Of a DNA stretch of 64,000 nt, positions 7,746-15,586 are shown piece after piece. Each line of letters begins with the position of its first letter. Positions within the stretch are counted from its first letter, which is position 1. Source of the stretch: Candidatus Villigracilis adiacens (GTDB lineage Bacteria > Chloroflexota > Anaerolineae > Anaerolineales > Villigracilaceae); the NCBI GenBank assembly GCA_016703605.1, contig JADJBU010000002.1, positions 434,001-498,000 of the forward strand, in the 5' to 3' direction. The notes beneath the pieces were generated by a model. The model saw only the letters and a program-made list of their open reading frames with translations. It made no database searches and had not been told where the DNA came from. A program made the position numbers and the translations under genes.

Positions 7746-8480
7746 CTACTGTTCCGATTCTTCCTCCGAAAGTTTCATCACGCGGTACGACTCGGCGTAC
7801 TCAAAATCCTTGTCCTTCGCGTCTTCCTTCGCCCAATCCTTCATCCACTTTTCCACCTCATCCACCGGGATTTGACTCGCGTGCTGCTGCAGCGCCTTGA
7901 CCTTGATGTCCATCGACTCGGAGATGTCCACCCAGGTGTCGGGCTTCTCCGTCCCATGAACGTATAACTTCTTGACGTTGTGCGGTTCATAACCCGCCTC
8001 GAGCAGGCCGGTGAAGATGAGCCTTGTCCCCGCCGACGGGAAGACCGCCTCGCAAGCCGCCTGCGCCGCCGCGCGATGGTCGGGGTGGTTGACATATTCA
8101 TTCCCATAAAACCACGCTTCGGGATTGCCGATCAACACCACATCCGGTTTATATTGACGGATGATGCGCGTCAGCTCCTTGCGCAATGCAATCGTCGGTT
8201 CGAGTTCGCCGTCGGGATAACGCAAAAAGACCGATTCTTTTACCCCCAACACGGCATTGGCGGCGCGTTGCTCACCCTCGCGCAGGGCTGCCAATTCGGT
8301 TTTATAACTGCCCTCTTTGGTCGGGTCGTTCGATCCTGAGTCGCCGCTGGTGATGGTGACGGATGTAATTTGGCAGCCAGCCTTTGCCCACTTCGCAAGC
8401 GTGCCGCCGATCGAAAATTCCTGGTCGTCGGGGTGGGCATGGATCGACATGGCGCTTTTGGGAGTGTATTCGTCACTCAT
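7746..8480 (-). CDS. PIG-L/LmbE-family deacetylase
   Basis: A 244-aa zinc-dependent de-N-acetylase of the PIG-L (LmbE, BshB/MshB) family. The metal-binding block is SIHAHPDDQEFSIGGTLA (H16, D18-D19), a downstream His is in EYVNHPDHRAAAQAA, and the family's VTITSGDSGSNDP segment is present. Substrates in the family are N-acetylglucosaminyl compounds such as thiol precursors, GlcNAc-PI or glycans. First gene of the operon with MBOAT and SGNH genes, which favours a glycan substrate; a thiol-cofactor role cannot be excluded. The start at 8480 was chosen because AGGAG lies 8 nt upstream; the longer ORF to 8528 would be translated through a palindromic operator-like sequence. Confidence 0.88.
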   Translation of the reverse strand: MSDEYTPKSAMSIHAHPDDQEFSIGGTLAKWAKAGCQITSVTITSGDSGSNDPTKEGSYKTELAALREGEQRAANAVLGVKESVFLRYPDGELEPTIALRKELTRIIRQYKPDVVLIGNPEAWFYGNEYVNHPDHRAAAQAACEAVFPSAGTRLIFTGLLEAGYEPHNVKKLYVHGTEKPDTWVDISESMDIKVKALQQHASQIPVDEVEKWMKDWAKEDAKDKDFEYAESYRVMKLSEEESEQ

Positions 8481-8497
8481 AAAGTTTCTCCTAAAAT

Positions 8498-8530
8498 AGG
8501 TGACAATCACTTTGAAAGTGACTGTCACCT
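8498..8530 (-). promoter_or_regulatory. 33-bp palindrome, likely operator of the PIG-L operon
   Basis: Two 16-bp arms (AGGTGACAATCACTTT and AAAGTGACTGTCACCT) differ at one position and are separated by a single G. On the minus strand a promoter-like pair TTGTGA and TATTTA with a 16-bp spacer lies just upstream (about 8536-8563), so transcription would start at the palindrome. It could act as an operator or as a 5' UTR hairpin 17 nt before the PIG-L start. Confidence 0.55.
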
Positions 8531-8639
8531 GAATAAATACTTTATGAATTTTACATCACAAATAGAGTCGTAGTAAAATAGAACTTATATTCTATTTTCT
8601 CCCTGTTTCTGTCATCCCCATAACAGACCCTTAAATTGC

Positions 8640-8672
8640 GAGAGCCAGGGGGTCGCCTTGTCCCTGGCTCTC
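8640..8672. terminator. Hairpin in the intergenic region, weak terminator-like
   Basis: An 11-bp stem (GAGAGCCAGGG / CCCTGGCTCTC) with an 11-nt loop lies in the 322-bp divergent region 8481-8802. Another inverted pair AAAATAGAA / TTCTATTTT lies at 8575-8598. There is no strong T run and the role is unclear. No gene is seen in this region. Confidence 0.35.
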
Positions 8673-8802
8673 TTACAAAGGAGGAGAAGAGATTTGTTAC
8701 ATCGCCAACTTTATCACCCCTCTTCCAAACGCGCTTGACGCCTGCCCTACGCCCAACCCACGCAAACACAACGAACCAGATTACAATTTTTTAAGGAGAA
8801 CC

Positions 8803-9816
8803 ATGTCTTCACCGCTCGCAATCGAAACAAAAGACCTCGGTCGCATTTACAAACTACGCGGCAGCAAGAAAGAAACGCGCAAGGAACTGGTCGCGCTGGA
8901 AGGCGTGAATTTGACCGTGGAACGCGGCGAGCTGTTCGGACTCCTCGGACCGAACGGCGCCGGAAAGACAACCCTGATCAAGATCCTCACCACGCTTCTC
9001 TCCCCGACCTCGGGCTGGGCGCGCGTTGCAGGAGCCGACGTAAACGCCGAACCCGAGTCCGTGCGTCCGCGCATCAATATGGTCTCAGGCGGCGAGTCTT
9101 CGGGTTATGGACTCTTAACCGTCCGCGAAAATCTGTGGATGTTCTCCCAGTTCTACGGCGTGCCGTCCAAGGAAGCCAACGAACGCATTGAAGCCCTGCT
9201 TGAAATGGTCGGCATGAAAGACCGTATTCACACGAAGTCTTCCGACCTCTCCACAGGTCTGCGCCAGAAGATGAACATCGTGCGCGGATTCTTAACCGAG
9301 CCGGAAGTGCTCTTCCTCGACGAACCGACTCTCGGTCTCGATGTGGGCGCAATGCGCGATGTGCGCCGCTTCATCCTTGAGTGGTTGAAAGCCGACAGGG
9401 AACGCACGCTTCTTTTAACAACCCACTACATGATGGAAGCCGACGAGTTGTGCGACCGGGTTGCCATCATCAACAAGGGCAAGGTGCTGGCTTGCGATAA
9501 ACCGTCTGTGCTGAAGCAGCGTTTGCAGAAGGATGCGTTGTTCGAGATCGAAGTGAGTCCGCTCAACGGGTTGACCCAGCAAATGATGCTGGACCAGCCC
9601 GAGGTCACGAAGGCGGCGATCTCAGAGACAGAAACAGGCGCGAAGTTGAGCATCGGCTTGGTGGAAGAATCCGCCCTGGCGCGGGTCATCAATCTGTTTA
9701 CGCAAAAAGATGTGAAGGTGATGAACCTGAGCAAGCGCGAGCCGACCCTGGAAGATGTGTTTGTCGATTTGGTGGGACGCAGTATGGCGGAGGAGGAATC
9801 GAATGAATCAGCGTAA
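8803..9816 (+). CDS. ABC exporter ATP-binding protein (ABC-2 type)
   Basis: A 337-aa ATPase of the DrrA/CcmA-like ABC-2 exporter family. Walker A is GPNGAGKTT (49-57), the signature is the degenerate LSTGLRQKM, Walker B is VLFLDEPTLGLD, and the H-loop is in LLLTTHYMMEADEL. After the ATPase core, a C-terminal DUF4162-like domain runs to the end (EPTLEDVFVDLVG). RBS AAGGAG lies 6 nt before the ATG. It overlaps the first permease by 14 nt and powers the export system with the two permeases that follow. The substrate could be a drug, lipid or polysaccharide. Confidence 0.93.
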   Translation: MSSPLAIETKDLGRIYKLRGSKKETRKELVALEGVNLTVERGELFGLLGPNGAGKTTLIKILTTLLSPTSGWARVAGADVNAEPESVRPRINMVSGGESSGYGLLTVRENLWMFSQFYGVPSKEANERIEALLEMVGMKDRIHTKSSDLSTGLRQKMNIVRGFLTEPEVLFLDEPTLGLDVGAMRDVRRFILEWLKADRERTLLLTTHYMMEADELCDRVAIINKGKVLACDKPSVLKQRLQKDALFEIEVSPLNGLTQQMMLDQPEVTKAAISETETGAKLSIGLVEESALARVINLFTQKDVKVMNLSKREPTLEDVFVDLVGRSMAEEESNESA

Positions 9817-10696
9817 CGCAAAATTTATTTTGCGGGAGGGCAAGATAAATCTTGCCGTACAGGGCAAATATTCGCGCAAAGATACCGGCTGGCGATTATT
9901 TTTGAAGACCATTATTGCGCGCGCGTATCCGCGCATTATTGGGCAGCAACGCGAGATTTCATGGGTGGTGTTTGAAGTGGTCATGCCGATGTTGGCGGTG
10001 ATCGCGTATGTGTTCGTCTATCGCGCCTTGAATGCGCCGGAAGAATATATTGGCTTCGTGGTCATGGGCGGCGCGATGACCGCGTTTTGGATGAACATTT
10101 TGTGGAGCATGTCGAGCCAGTTGTACTGGGAGAAGGAGCAAGGGAATTTGGCGTTGTATATCATGGCGCCGAATTCGATGATGGCGATCTTGTTGGGCAT
10201 GGCGCTGGGCGGTATGCTGGCAACTGCCATGCGCGCCGTGGCTGTGACCCTGCTTGGCATGTGGATGTTCGATGTGACCTTTACGGTCTCGAGTTATGCG
10301 CAGTTGTTTCTGGTGTTCATGCTGGCGATGGTGGCATTGTATGGCATGGGCATGATGATGGCTTCGGCTTTTTTGATGTTCGGGCGTGAAGCCTGGCACA
10401 TGGCGAATTTGGCGCAGGAACCGATCTTCCTCGCTTCGGGTTTTTACTTCCCGATCAAGTCGCTGCCGTTTTGGGTGGCGGCGGGCGCGTCGGTCATTCC
10501 GCTCACGCTCGGCATGGATGCGATGCGGCAGTTGATCTTCCCGACCGGTTTTCAATTTGGTTTCATGACCGTGCAAACGGAGATCTACATTCTTGCTATG
10601 CTTTCGGTGGTGTTTCTTGCCACGGCAAAATTCCTGCTCGCCCGCGTGGAGAAACTGGCTGTGCGCGAAGGTAGGATTACGGAAAGCAGAAAATAA
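9803..10696 (+). CDS. ABC-2 type permease, first subunit
   Basis: A 297-aa membrane subunit with about six helices, including VVFEVVMPMLAVIAYVFVYRAL, AMRAVAVTLLGMWMFDV, and a typical ABC-2 C-terminal block (EPIFLASGFYFPIKSLPFWV followed by PLTLGMDAMRQL). The ATG at 9803 with GGAGGA upstream is preferred; the ATPase stop overlaps by 14 nt. Residues about 5-20 (NAKFILREGKINLAVQ) are encoded by two short palindromes (9818-9833 and 9840-9855). The second of these is identical to an intergenic repeat at 40278-40293, so the cytoplasmic N-terminus appears to contain an inserted repeat. Confidence 0.88.
   Translation: MNQRNAKFILREGKINLAVQGKYSRKDTGWRLFLKTIIARAYPRIIGQQREISWVVFEVVMPMLAVIAYVFVYRALNAPEEYIGFVVMGGAMTAFWMNILWSMSSQLYWEKEQGNLALYIMAPNSMMAILLGMALGGMLATAMRAVAVTLLGMWMFDVTFTVSSYAQLFLVFMLAMVALYGMGMMMASAFLMFGREAWHMANLAQEPIFLASGFYFPIKSLPFWVAAGASVIPLTLGMDAMRQLIFPTGFQFGFMTVQTEIYILAMLSVVFLATAKFLLARVEKLAVREGRITESRK
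9818..9855. repeat. Palindromic repeat inside a permease gene
   Basis: GCAAAATTTATTTTGC (9818-9833) and GCAAGATAAATCTTGC (9840-9855) are near-perfect inverted repeats. The second recurs exactly at 40278-40293 between genes. Here both are translated in frame. Confidence 0.6.
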
Positions 10697-10702
10697 AACT
10701 TT

Positions 10703-10775
10703 TAAACACGAAGGTCACAAAGTACACAAAGGTTTTACTTGGTGTCCCTTCGCGCCCTTTGTGTTTAATTGGTTT
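10703..10775. repeat. Intergenic inverted repeat between the two permease genes
   Basis: AAACACGAAGGTCACAAAG … ACACAAAGG on the left is mirrored by CCTTCGCGCCCTTTGTGTTTA on the right, forming a loose hairpin in the 94-nt gap between the permease genes. It may stabilise or separate the messages. Confidence 0.45.
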
Positions 10776-10790
10776 TTGAAAGAGAAAATT

Positions 10791-11645
10791 ATGCAAACTT
10801 CAACTTCATGGCGTTCGTTTCGCATGGCGGCGTGGCTGGGATGGGTGATCGAGTCCAACTGGACCGACCCGTTCCTATTCGCGGTGTATTCCATCGTCAA
10901 GCCGGTTTCGGGGGCGGCGATTCTGGTGATTATGTACGGCATCATTTCGCAGGGCAATTTCGACAGCGCGATGTTCCCATATATTTATCTCGGCAATGCT
11001 TTTTACATTTACGTCGGCGCGGTAATGACCGGAGTCTCTTGGGCGGTGGTGGATGACCGCGAGCATTACAAGACGCTCAAGTATATGTATATTGCCCCGA
11101 TCCATATTCCGCTCTACCTGCTGGGACGCGGCGTGGCAAGGTTTATCACGGGATCGATTGCCGTCTTCATCACCCTTGCGGCGGGGATTTTGTTCCTGAA
11201 CGTAAACATCAATTTTGCAGAAGTCAACTGGCTGTTGTTCTTCGCCACACTCGTCATCGGCGTGGTGATGCTGGCTATGCTGGGCTTGCTGTTGGCGGGT
11301 TTGACTTTGATGACTGTCCGCCACGAAGGCTTTATCGGCGAGGCGACGGCGGGCGCGTTGTACATCTTCAGTGGCGCGATCTTCCCGTTGAACGTCCTGC
11401 CGGAATGGCTGCGACCGATCGGGTATTTTATGCCGACCACCTACTGGCTCGAACTTCTGCGCCGGTCGCTGGTGGGCAACGTGGCGGCGGCATTCCCAAC
11501 CCTGGCAAATTTCAGCGACCTGCAAATTCTTGGGGTGCTGACGGGATTAAGCCTGCTGTTCGGGACGGTCAGCGTGTATGTCTTCCGCTGGTGCGACAGC
11601 ATTGCGCGGGAAAAAGGCTTGATTGACCGGACGACGAATTATTAG
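10791..11645 (+). CDS. ABC-2 type permease, second subunit
   Basis: A 284-aa membrane subunit with about six helices. The ABC-2 signature region reads AGALYIFSGAIFPLNVLPEWLRPIGYFMPTTYWLELLRRSLVG. It follows the first permease after a 94-nt gap that holds a hairpin repeat and probably forms a heterodimer with it. The start at 10791 is favoured because the in-frame upstream part (from 10593) overlaps the preceding gene and the repeat. RBS is weak (AGAGAAAA). The three genes form one exporter operon. Confidence 0.88.
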   Translation: MQTSTSWRSFRMAAWLGWVIESNWTDPFLFAVYSIVKPVSGAAILVIMYGIISQGNFDSAMFPYIYLGNAFYIYVGAVMTGVSWAVVDDREHYKTLKYMYIAPIHIPLYLLGRGVARFITGSIAVFITLAAGILFLNVNINFAEVNWLLFFATLVIGVVMLAMLGLLLAGLTLMTVRHEGFIGEATAGALYIFSGAIFPLNVLPEWLRPIGYFMPTTYWLELLRRSLVGNVAAAFPTLANFSDLQILGVLTGLSLLFGTVSVYVFRWCDSIAREKGLIDRTTNY

Positions 11646-11670
11646 CCGCCGCGCCTGTCCCCCTTAAAAA

Positions 11671-11707
11671 CATGCGGGAAGCGTTATTGCGCTTCCCGCA
11701 TGTTTTT
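11671..11707. terminator. Bidirectional terminator overlapping the end of the DUF2277 gene
   Basis: A 13-bp stem (CATGCGGGAAGCG / CGCTTCCCGCATG) with loop TTATTG is flanked by AAAAA and TTTTT. It ends the plus-strand ABC operon. The loop contains the TAA stop of the convergent DUF2277 gene, whose last codons (NMREAQ) form one arm. Confidence 0.9.
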
Positions 11708-11902
11708 AACCGCAAGCCGCCCCAGCATTCGACGCGTGGATTCAGCCACTTCCTCTACCGCCTTGTTGAACGCCTCTTCATTCGCTTTTGAGGGCTTGCG
11801 GTATCCGCTCACCTTGCGCACATATTGCAACGCCGCCTCGTAAATCTCCTGCCGGCTGACGGGGTGATCCATATTTCTAAGGGGTTTGATACTTCGGCAC
11901 AT
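11684..11902 (-). CDS. DUF2277 family protein
   Basis: A 72-aa protein starting MCRSIKPLRNMD and continuing with an EIYEAALQYVRKVSGYRKPS segment and a KAVEEVAESTRRML helix, which match the small DUF2277 family found in Chloroflexota, Actinobacteria and others. The function of the family is unknown to me. The start at 11902 (MCRSI, the conserved family N-terminus) is chosen over the upstream ATG at 11932. It lies on the same strand as radA, 103 nt downstream of it, with word-like pyrimidine-rich DNA between. Its 3' end is built into a bidirectional terminator. Confidence 0.85.
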   Translation of the reverse strand: MCRSIKPLRNMDHPVSRQEIYEAALQYVRKVSGYRKPSKANEEAFNKAVEEVAESTRRMLGRLAVKNMREAQ

Positions 11903-12005
11903 TTCAATCTCTCTTTCCTCTTTCCTCGTCACTCGTTACTCATTACTCATTTCTCTCCACTCCCCACTTTCCACTTTCTATTCACTATTACCTATTCTCT
12001 GCTCT
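11903..12005. repeat. Word-like low-complexity intergenic DNA
   Basis: The gap between radA and DUF2277 is made of short recurring words such as CACTCGTTACTCATTACTC and CTATTCACTATTACCTATTC. The same style of sequence recurs at many points of the window, within and between genes. Confidence 0.6.
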
Positions 12006-13400
12006 CTATTTCTTCAACGCCTTATCCAACGCCTGATCCACCGAGCGGACTTCGATAACTTCGATGCCCTTCGGATATTCTTCGCCTTTGCGAATCGCCT
12101 TGGGGACGATGGCGGTCTTGAAGCCAAGTTTCTGCGCTTCTTTTAAACGCGCCACCATCTGCCCCGGCATACGCAACTCGCCTGCCAAGCCGATCTCACC
12201 GATGAGAACGACATTGGCTTGAACCGGTAAATCTTTCCATGAAGAAGCGATGGCAGCGGCGACGGCTAAGTCTGCGGCGGGTTCGTCAATTTGGATGCCG
12301 CCCACCACGTTGACAAAGACATCCTGCTCGGCAAGTTTCAACCCAACACGGCGGGTGAGCACAGCTGTGATGAGCAAAAGACGGTTGAAGTCCACGCCGT
12401 TCGGAGTTCGGCGGGCGTTGCCGAATTGAGTCGGCGAGGTTAATCCCTGCACTTCCACGAGGATGGGACGTGTGCCTTCCATTGTTACCGCAATCGCAGA
12501 ACCCGCGGCATTCACCAAACGCTCCGCCAAAAACGCTTCGGATGGGTTGGTCACTTCGATCATGCCGCCTTCGCGCATTTCAAACACGCCCACTTCGGAT
12601 GTTGCGCCGAAGCGGTTCTTCACCGAGCGCAATAGACGATACGCCTGGAAGCGATCTCCCTCCAAATACAAGACCGTGTCCACGATATGCTCCAACACAC
12701 GCGGACCGGCAATTGCGCCTTCCTTGGTCACATGCCCGATCATGAAGACCGTCACGCCGCTGGACTTCGCCAACTCTCGCAATTGCGACGAACATTCGCG
12801 CACCTGCGAGACCGAACCCGCGGACGAATCCAATTCAGAGAGGTACGTGGTCTGGATGGAGTCAACGATCAACAGGTCCGGCTTTGATTCGCGGACGTGG
12901 CTGAAGATCACTTCGAGATTCGTCTCCGTCACCAACAGCAATTCCTTCGGCAGATCCTTGCCGCCGTTGAACAAACGCGATGCGCGCATCTTGATCTGCC
13001 GTTCCGACTCTTCGCCGGAGACATATAACACGCGCTGCACCTTGCCCATCTCCATTGCCATTTGCAGCATCAACGTGGATTTGCCGATGCCCGGGTCGCC
13101 GCCGACGAGTACGATGGAACCGGGGACGATGCCGCCACCCAGCACGCGCGCGAACTCGCCGATGGGCAGGTGGACGCGATCTTCCGCCTCACCGCTGACC
13201 TCGGAGATGGGTCGCGGTTCCGAACGTCCGCTCAAGCCGCGAACGTTCGCTGGTCCCTTCTTCGAGACCGGTTCATCGTGGATGACTTCCTCGACCATGC
13301 TGTCGAAGGCGCTGCACTGCGGGCATTTGCCCATGTAGGATGCGGCGACACGTCCGCATTGCTGGCATACAAATCGGGTGTGGGTTTTTGTTTTTGCCAT
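12006..13400 (-). CDS. radA: DNA repair protein RadA/Sms
   Basis: A 464-aa RecA-like ATPase that promotes branch migration during recombinational repair. It has the N-terminal C4 zinc finger (CQQCG … CPQCSAFD), Walker A GGDPGIGKSTL, Walker B LLIVDSIQT, the RadA-specific VKNRFGATSEVGVFEM motif (KNRFG), and a C-terminal Lon-like domain (VNVVGGIQIDEPAADLAVAAAIASS … IGEIGLAGELR). The start is taken as MAKTKTHTRF at 13400; an ATG three codons upstream is possible. Length and motifs are complete. Confidence 0.96.
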   Translation of the reverse strand: MAKTKTHTRFVCQQCGRVAASYMGKCPQCSAFDSMVEEVIHDEPVSKKGPANVRGLSGRSEPRPISEVSGEAEDRVHLPIGEFARVLGGGIVPGSIVLVGGDPGIGKSTLMLQMAMEMGKVQRVLYVSGEESERQIKMRASRLFNGGKDLPKELLLVTETNLEVIFSHVRESKPDLLIVDSIQTTYLSELDSSAGSVSQVRECSSQLRELAKSSGVTVFMIGHVTKEGAIAGPRVLEHIVDTVLYLEGDRFQAYRLLRSVKNRFGATSEVGVFEMREGGMIEVTNPSEAFLAERLVNAAGSAIAVTMEGTRPILVEVQGLTSPTQFGNARRTPNGVDFNRLLLITAVLTRRVGLKLAEQDVFVNVVGGIQIDEPAADLAVAAAIASSWKDLPVQANVVLIGEIGLAGELRMPGQMVARLKEAQKLGFKTAIVPKAIRKGEEYPKGIEVIEVRSVDQALDKALKK

Positions 13401-13417
13401 GAGGTTCACCTGTGGAT

Positions 13418-13516
13418 GTCACCCTGAGCGGTAGCGAAGGGTCTCTACGCTAGATTAGCAAGATTCCCAAACAATGGGAGAGATTCTTCGTGGCGCGAGG
13501 CGCCACTCAGAATGAC
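13418..13516. repeat. Palindromic repeat, GTCACCCTGAGC type
   Basis: GTCACCCTGAGCGGTAGCGA at the left and CTCAGAATGAC at the right bracket a GAGATTCTTCG core. A shorter sister copy lies at 33194-33260. It sits upstream of radA and may contribute to the boundary with the next gene. Confidence 0.6.
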
Positions 13517-13612
13517 AATGAAGGCAGTATAACAGAATTTTTGTTCTGTTTTCCACCTGCTATACTGTGTCACGCTTCAAGCGTGACCTACTTATTGCTA
13601 AAGGAGAACCCC

Positions 13613-13960
13613 ATGAAACTCGTATCAGACCTTCTTATCGTACTCGTCGCCCTCTTGCACTTTTACTTCCTTTACCTCGAAATGTTCCAATGGGACAAGC
13701 CGCGCGGGATGAAAGCCTTCAACCTAACACCAGAGTTTGCCAAACAATCGAAACGGCTCGCCATGAATCAGGGGCTGTACAACGGCTTTCTTGCGGCGGG
13801 ATTAATCTGGGGATTGTTCGCAGGCGACCCGGTGAAAATTTTCTTTTTAAGTTGTGTCATCATTGCGGGAATCTTCGGCGCGTTTACCGTTAGCAAGCGC
13901 ATCTTTTATATTCAGGCTGTCCCCGCTATTTTGGCGTTGGTGATTTTGTTGGTTGGGTAA
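13613..13960 (+). CDS. DUF1304 family membrane protein
   Basis: A 115-aa protein with four hydrophobic helices. The family signature is HFYFLYLEMFQWDKP near the N-terminus and NQGLYNGFLAAGLIWG in the middle, matching the small DUF1304 membrane family of unknown function. AAGGAG lies 7 nt before the ATG. Upstream are a CACGCTTCAAGCGTG hairpin (13570-13584) and a TATACT -10-like box at 13561. The longer ORF start at 13490 lies inside repeat DNA and is rejected. It stands alone, convergent with comM. Confidence 0.85.
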   Translation: MKLVSDLLIVLVALLHFYFLYLEMFQWDKPRGMKAFNLTPEFAKQSKRLAMNQGLYNGFLAAGLIWGLFAGDPVKIFFLSCVIIAGIFGAFTVSKRIFYIQAVPAILALVILLVG

Positions 13961-13980
13961 AACGCGCCGGTATTTATTTT

Positions 13981-15531
13981 TTACCCCATGCCCATCATCA
14001 ACTTGGGACGGTATTGCAGCGCCTCCGCCAAATGCGGCGATTGGATCTCTTCACTGCCTGCCAGGTCCGCGATGGTGCGCGCGAGTTTGAGGATGCGGTG
14101 ATACGCCCTTGCCGACAAATTGAGCTGGCTCATCGCCGCCCGCATCAAACTCTGACCTTCGGGCTGGAGTTGGCAAAATTGCCGTACTTCGCCGATGCGC
14201 ATGTCTGCGTTGCAAACGATATTAGATGATTCGATATTCGAGGTTCGAATACTCGAATATCGTTGTGTTTGAATATCTCTTGCGGTTTGGACGCGTTTGC
14301 GGATGGTCTCACTGGTTTCGCCGAGTTTATTTCCGCTCAGTTTTTCGTAATCGACTCTGGGGACTTCGATGTGGATGTCGATGCGGTCGAGCAGTGGACC
14401 GGAGATGCGTTTCTGGTATTTGGTGACGACCGCTGGAGCACAGGTGCAAGGCTTTTGGGAGTCGCCGTGATAGCCGCAGGGGCAGGGATTCATGGCGGCG
14501 ATCAGTTGGAAGTTTGCTGAAAAAGTTAGTGATCCCTTTGCGCGGCTGATGGTGACGACTTTATCTTCCATGGGCTGGCGCATCACTTCCAGGACGCGTG
14601 TGCCAAACTCGGGGAATTCATCGAGGAAGAGGACGCCGCGATGGGCGAGGGAGATTTCGCCGGGCTTGGGGATGTTTCCTCCGCCGACGAGACCCGCATG
14701 GGAAATGGTGTGATGCGGCGCGCGAAAGGGACGGTACTTGAGCAGGGGAGTCCCGGCGGGGAGTTGGTCTGCGACAGAATAGATGCGAGTGACATCCAAT
14801 GATTCTTCGATGGACATTTCGGGCAAGATACCGGGCATGGCTCGCGCTAATAATGTTTTACCTGCGCCGGGTGAGCCAACGAGTAGACAATTATGTCCGC
14901 CTGCCGCAGCAACTTCGAGCGCGCGTTTGACGTGTTCTTGTCCTTTAATTTCGGCGAAGTCTGTGGGGATGAAGAGTGGTTCGAGCGATTCGTTTGGGGG
15001 AAGATAAGGCTGAATGAGATGCCGACCAGACAAATGGTCGTAGAGATGCGCAAGCGATTTAACCGGATAAACCTCGAGGTCGGGAATCAAAGCCGCTTCA
15101 CCCGCATCCGCTTCGGGGACGAACATCCGCTTGAATCCATTGGCGCGGGCGGCGGCTGCCATGGGCAAAACTCCACGTGTGTGGCGGACGATGCCATCGA
15201 GGGAAAGTTCGCCGATGAACATGGCGCCTTCGATGGATTCTTGCGGCAGGAAACCGGCGAGGATGACGACGCCCAATGCGATGGGCAGGTCGTAGGCGGG
15301 TCCTTCTTTGCGAATGGCGGCGGGGGAGAGGTTGACAACGATGCGGTGACGCGGGAAATTCAGCCCGGCATTTTTGACGGCGGTTTGAACACGTTCGCGG
15401 CTTTCCTGCACGGCAGCATCGGGCAGACCAACAATGATGACGGCGGGCAGGCCGTTGGTGTAATCTACTTCGACTTCGACGATGACACCTTCAAGACCCA
15501 CTACGGCGCAGGAGTAGACGCGGGAGAGCAT
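13981..15531 (-). CDS. comM: YifB/ComM family Mg-chelatase-like AAA+ ATPase
   Basis: A 516-aa ATPase of the ComM/YifB family, a hexameric branch-migration helicase acting in natural transformation. It has the N-terminal Lon-protease-like S5 fold (VEVDYTNGLPAVIIVGLPDAAV), Walker A LLVGSPGAGKTLLARAMP, Walker B RGVLFLDEFPEF, MNPCPCGYHGD, and the C-terminal lid RAYHRILKLARTIADLAGSE. Residues about 424-438 (YSSIRTSNIESSNI) are encoded by an in-frame palindromic insert (14232-14262) not expected in the family. A -10-like TAAAAT lies 6 nt before the ATG, so the transcript may be leaderless. Confidence 0.94.
   Translation of the reverse strand: MLSRVYSCAVVGLEGVIVEVEVDYTNGLPAVIIVGLPDAAVQESRERVQTAVKNAGLNFPRHRIVVNLSPAAIRKEGPAYDLPIALGVVILAGFLPQESIEGAMFIGELSLDGIVRHTRGVLPMAAAARANGFKRMFVPEADAGEAALIPDLEVYPVKSLAHLYDHLSGRHLIQPYLPPNESLEPLFIPTDFAEIKGQEHVKRALEVAAAGGHNCLLVGSPGAGKTLLARAMPGILPEMSIEESLDVTRIYSVADQLPAGTPLLKYRPFRAPHHTISHAGLVGGGNIPKPGEISLAHRGVLFLDEFPEFGTRVLEVMRQPMEDKVVTISRAKGSLTFSANFQLIAAMNPCPCGYHGDSQKPCTCAPAVVTKYQKRISGPLLDRIDIHIEVPRVDYEKLSGNKLGETSETIRKRVQTARDIQTQRYSSIRTSNIESSNIVCNADMRIGEVRQFCQLQPEGQSLMRAAMSQLNLSARAYHRILKLARTIADLAGSEEIQSPHLAEALQYRPKLMMGMG
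14232..14262. repeat. In-frame palindrome inside comM
   Basis: Perfect 11-bp arms CGATATTCGAG and CTCGAATATCG flank a 9-bp centre. The surrounding bases (14215-14275) are AT-rich and word-like, unlike the rest of comM, and are translated without disturbing the frame. Confidence 0.65.
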
Positions 15532-15546
15532 GTAGAGATTTTATCA

Positions 15547-15586
15547 TTAGACCGGACAGGTTTTGAAAACCTTTCCGGTCTTTTTT
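15547..15586 (+). repeat. GACCGG hairpin with T tract
   Basis: AGACCGGACAGGTTTT and AAAACCTTTCCGGTCT form a nearly perfect hairpin followed by TTTTTT on the plus strand. It lies between ASCH (end) and comM (start), both on the minus strand. It resembles the AGACCTGACAGGTTT repeat family. Confidence 0.6.
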
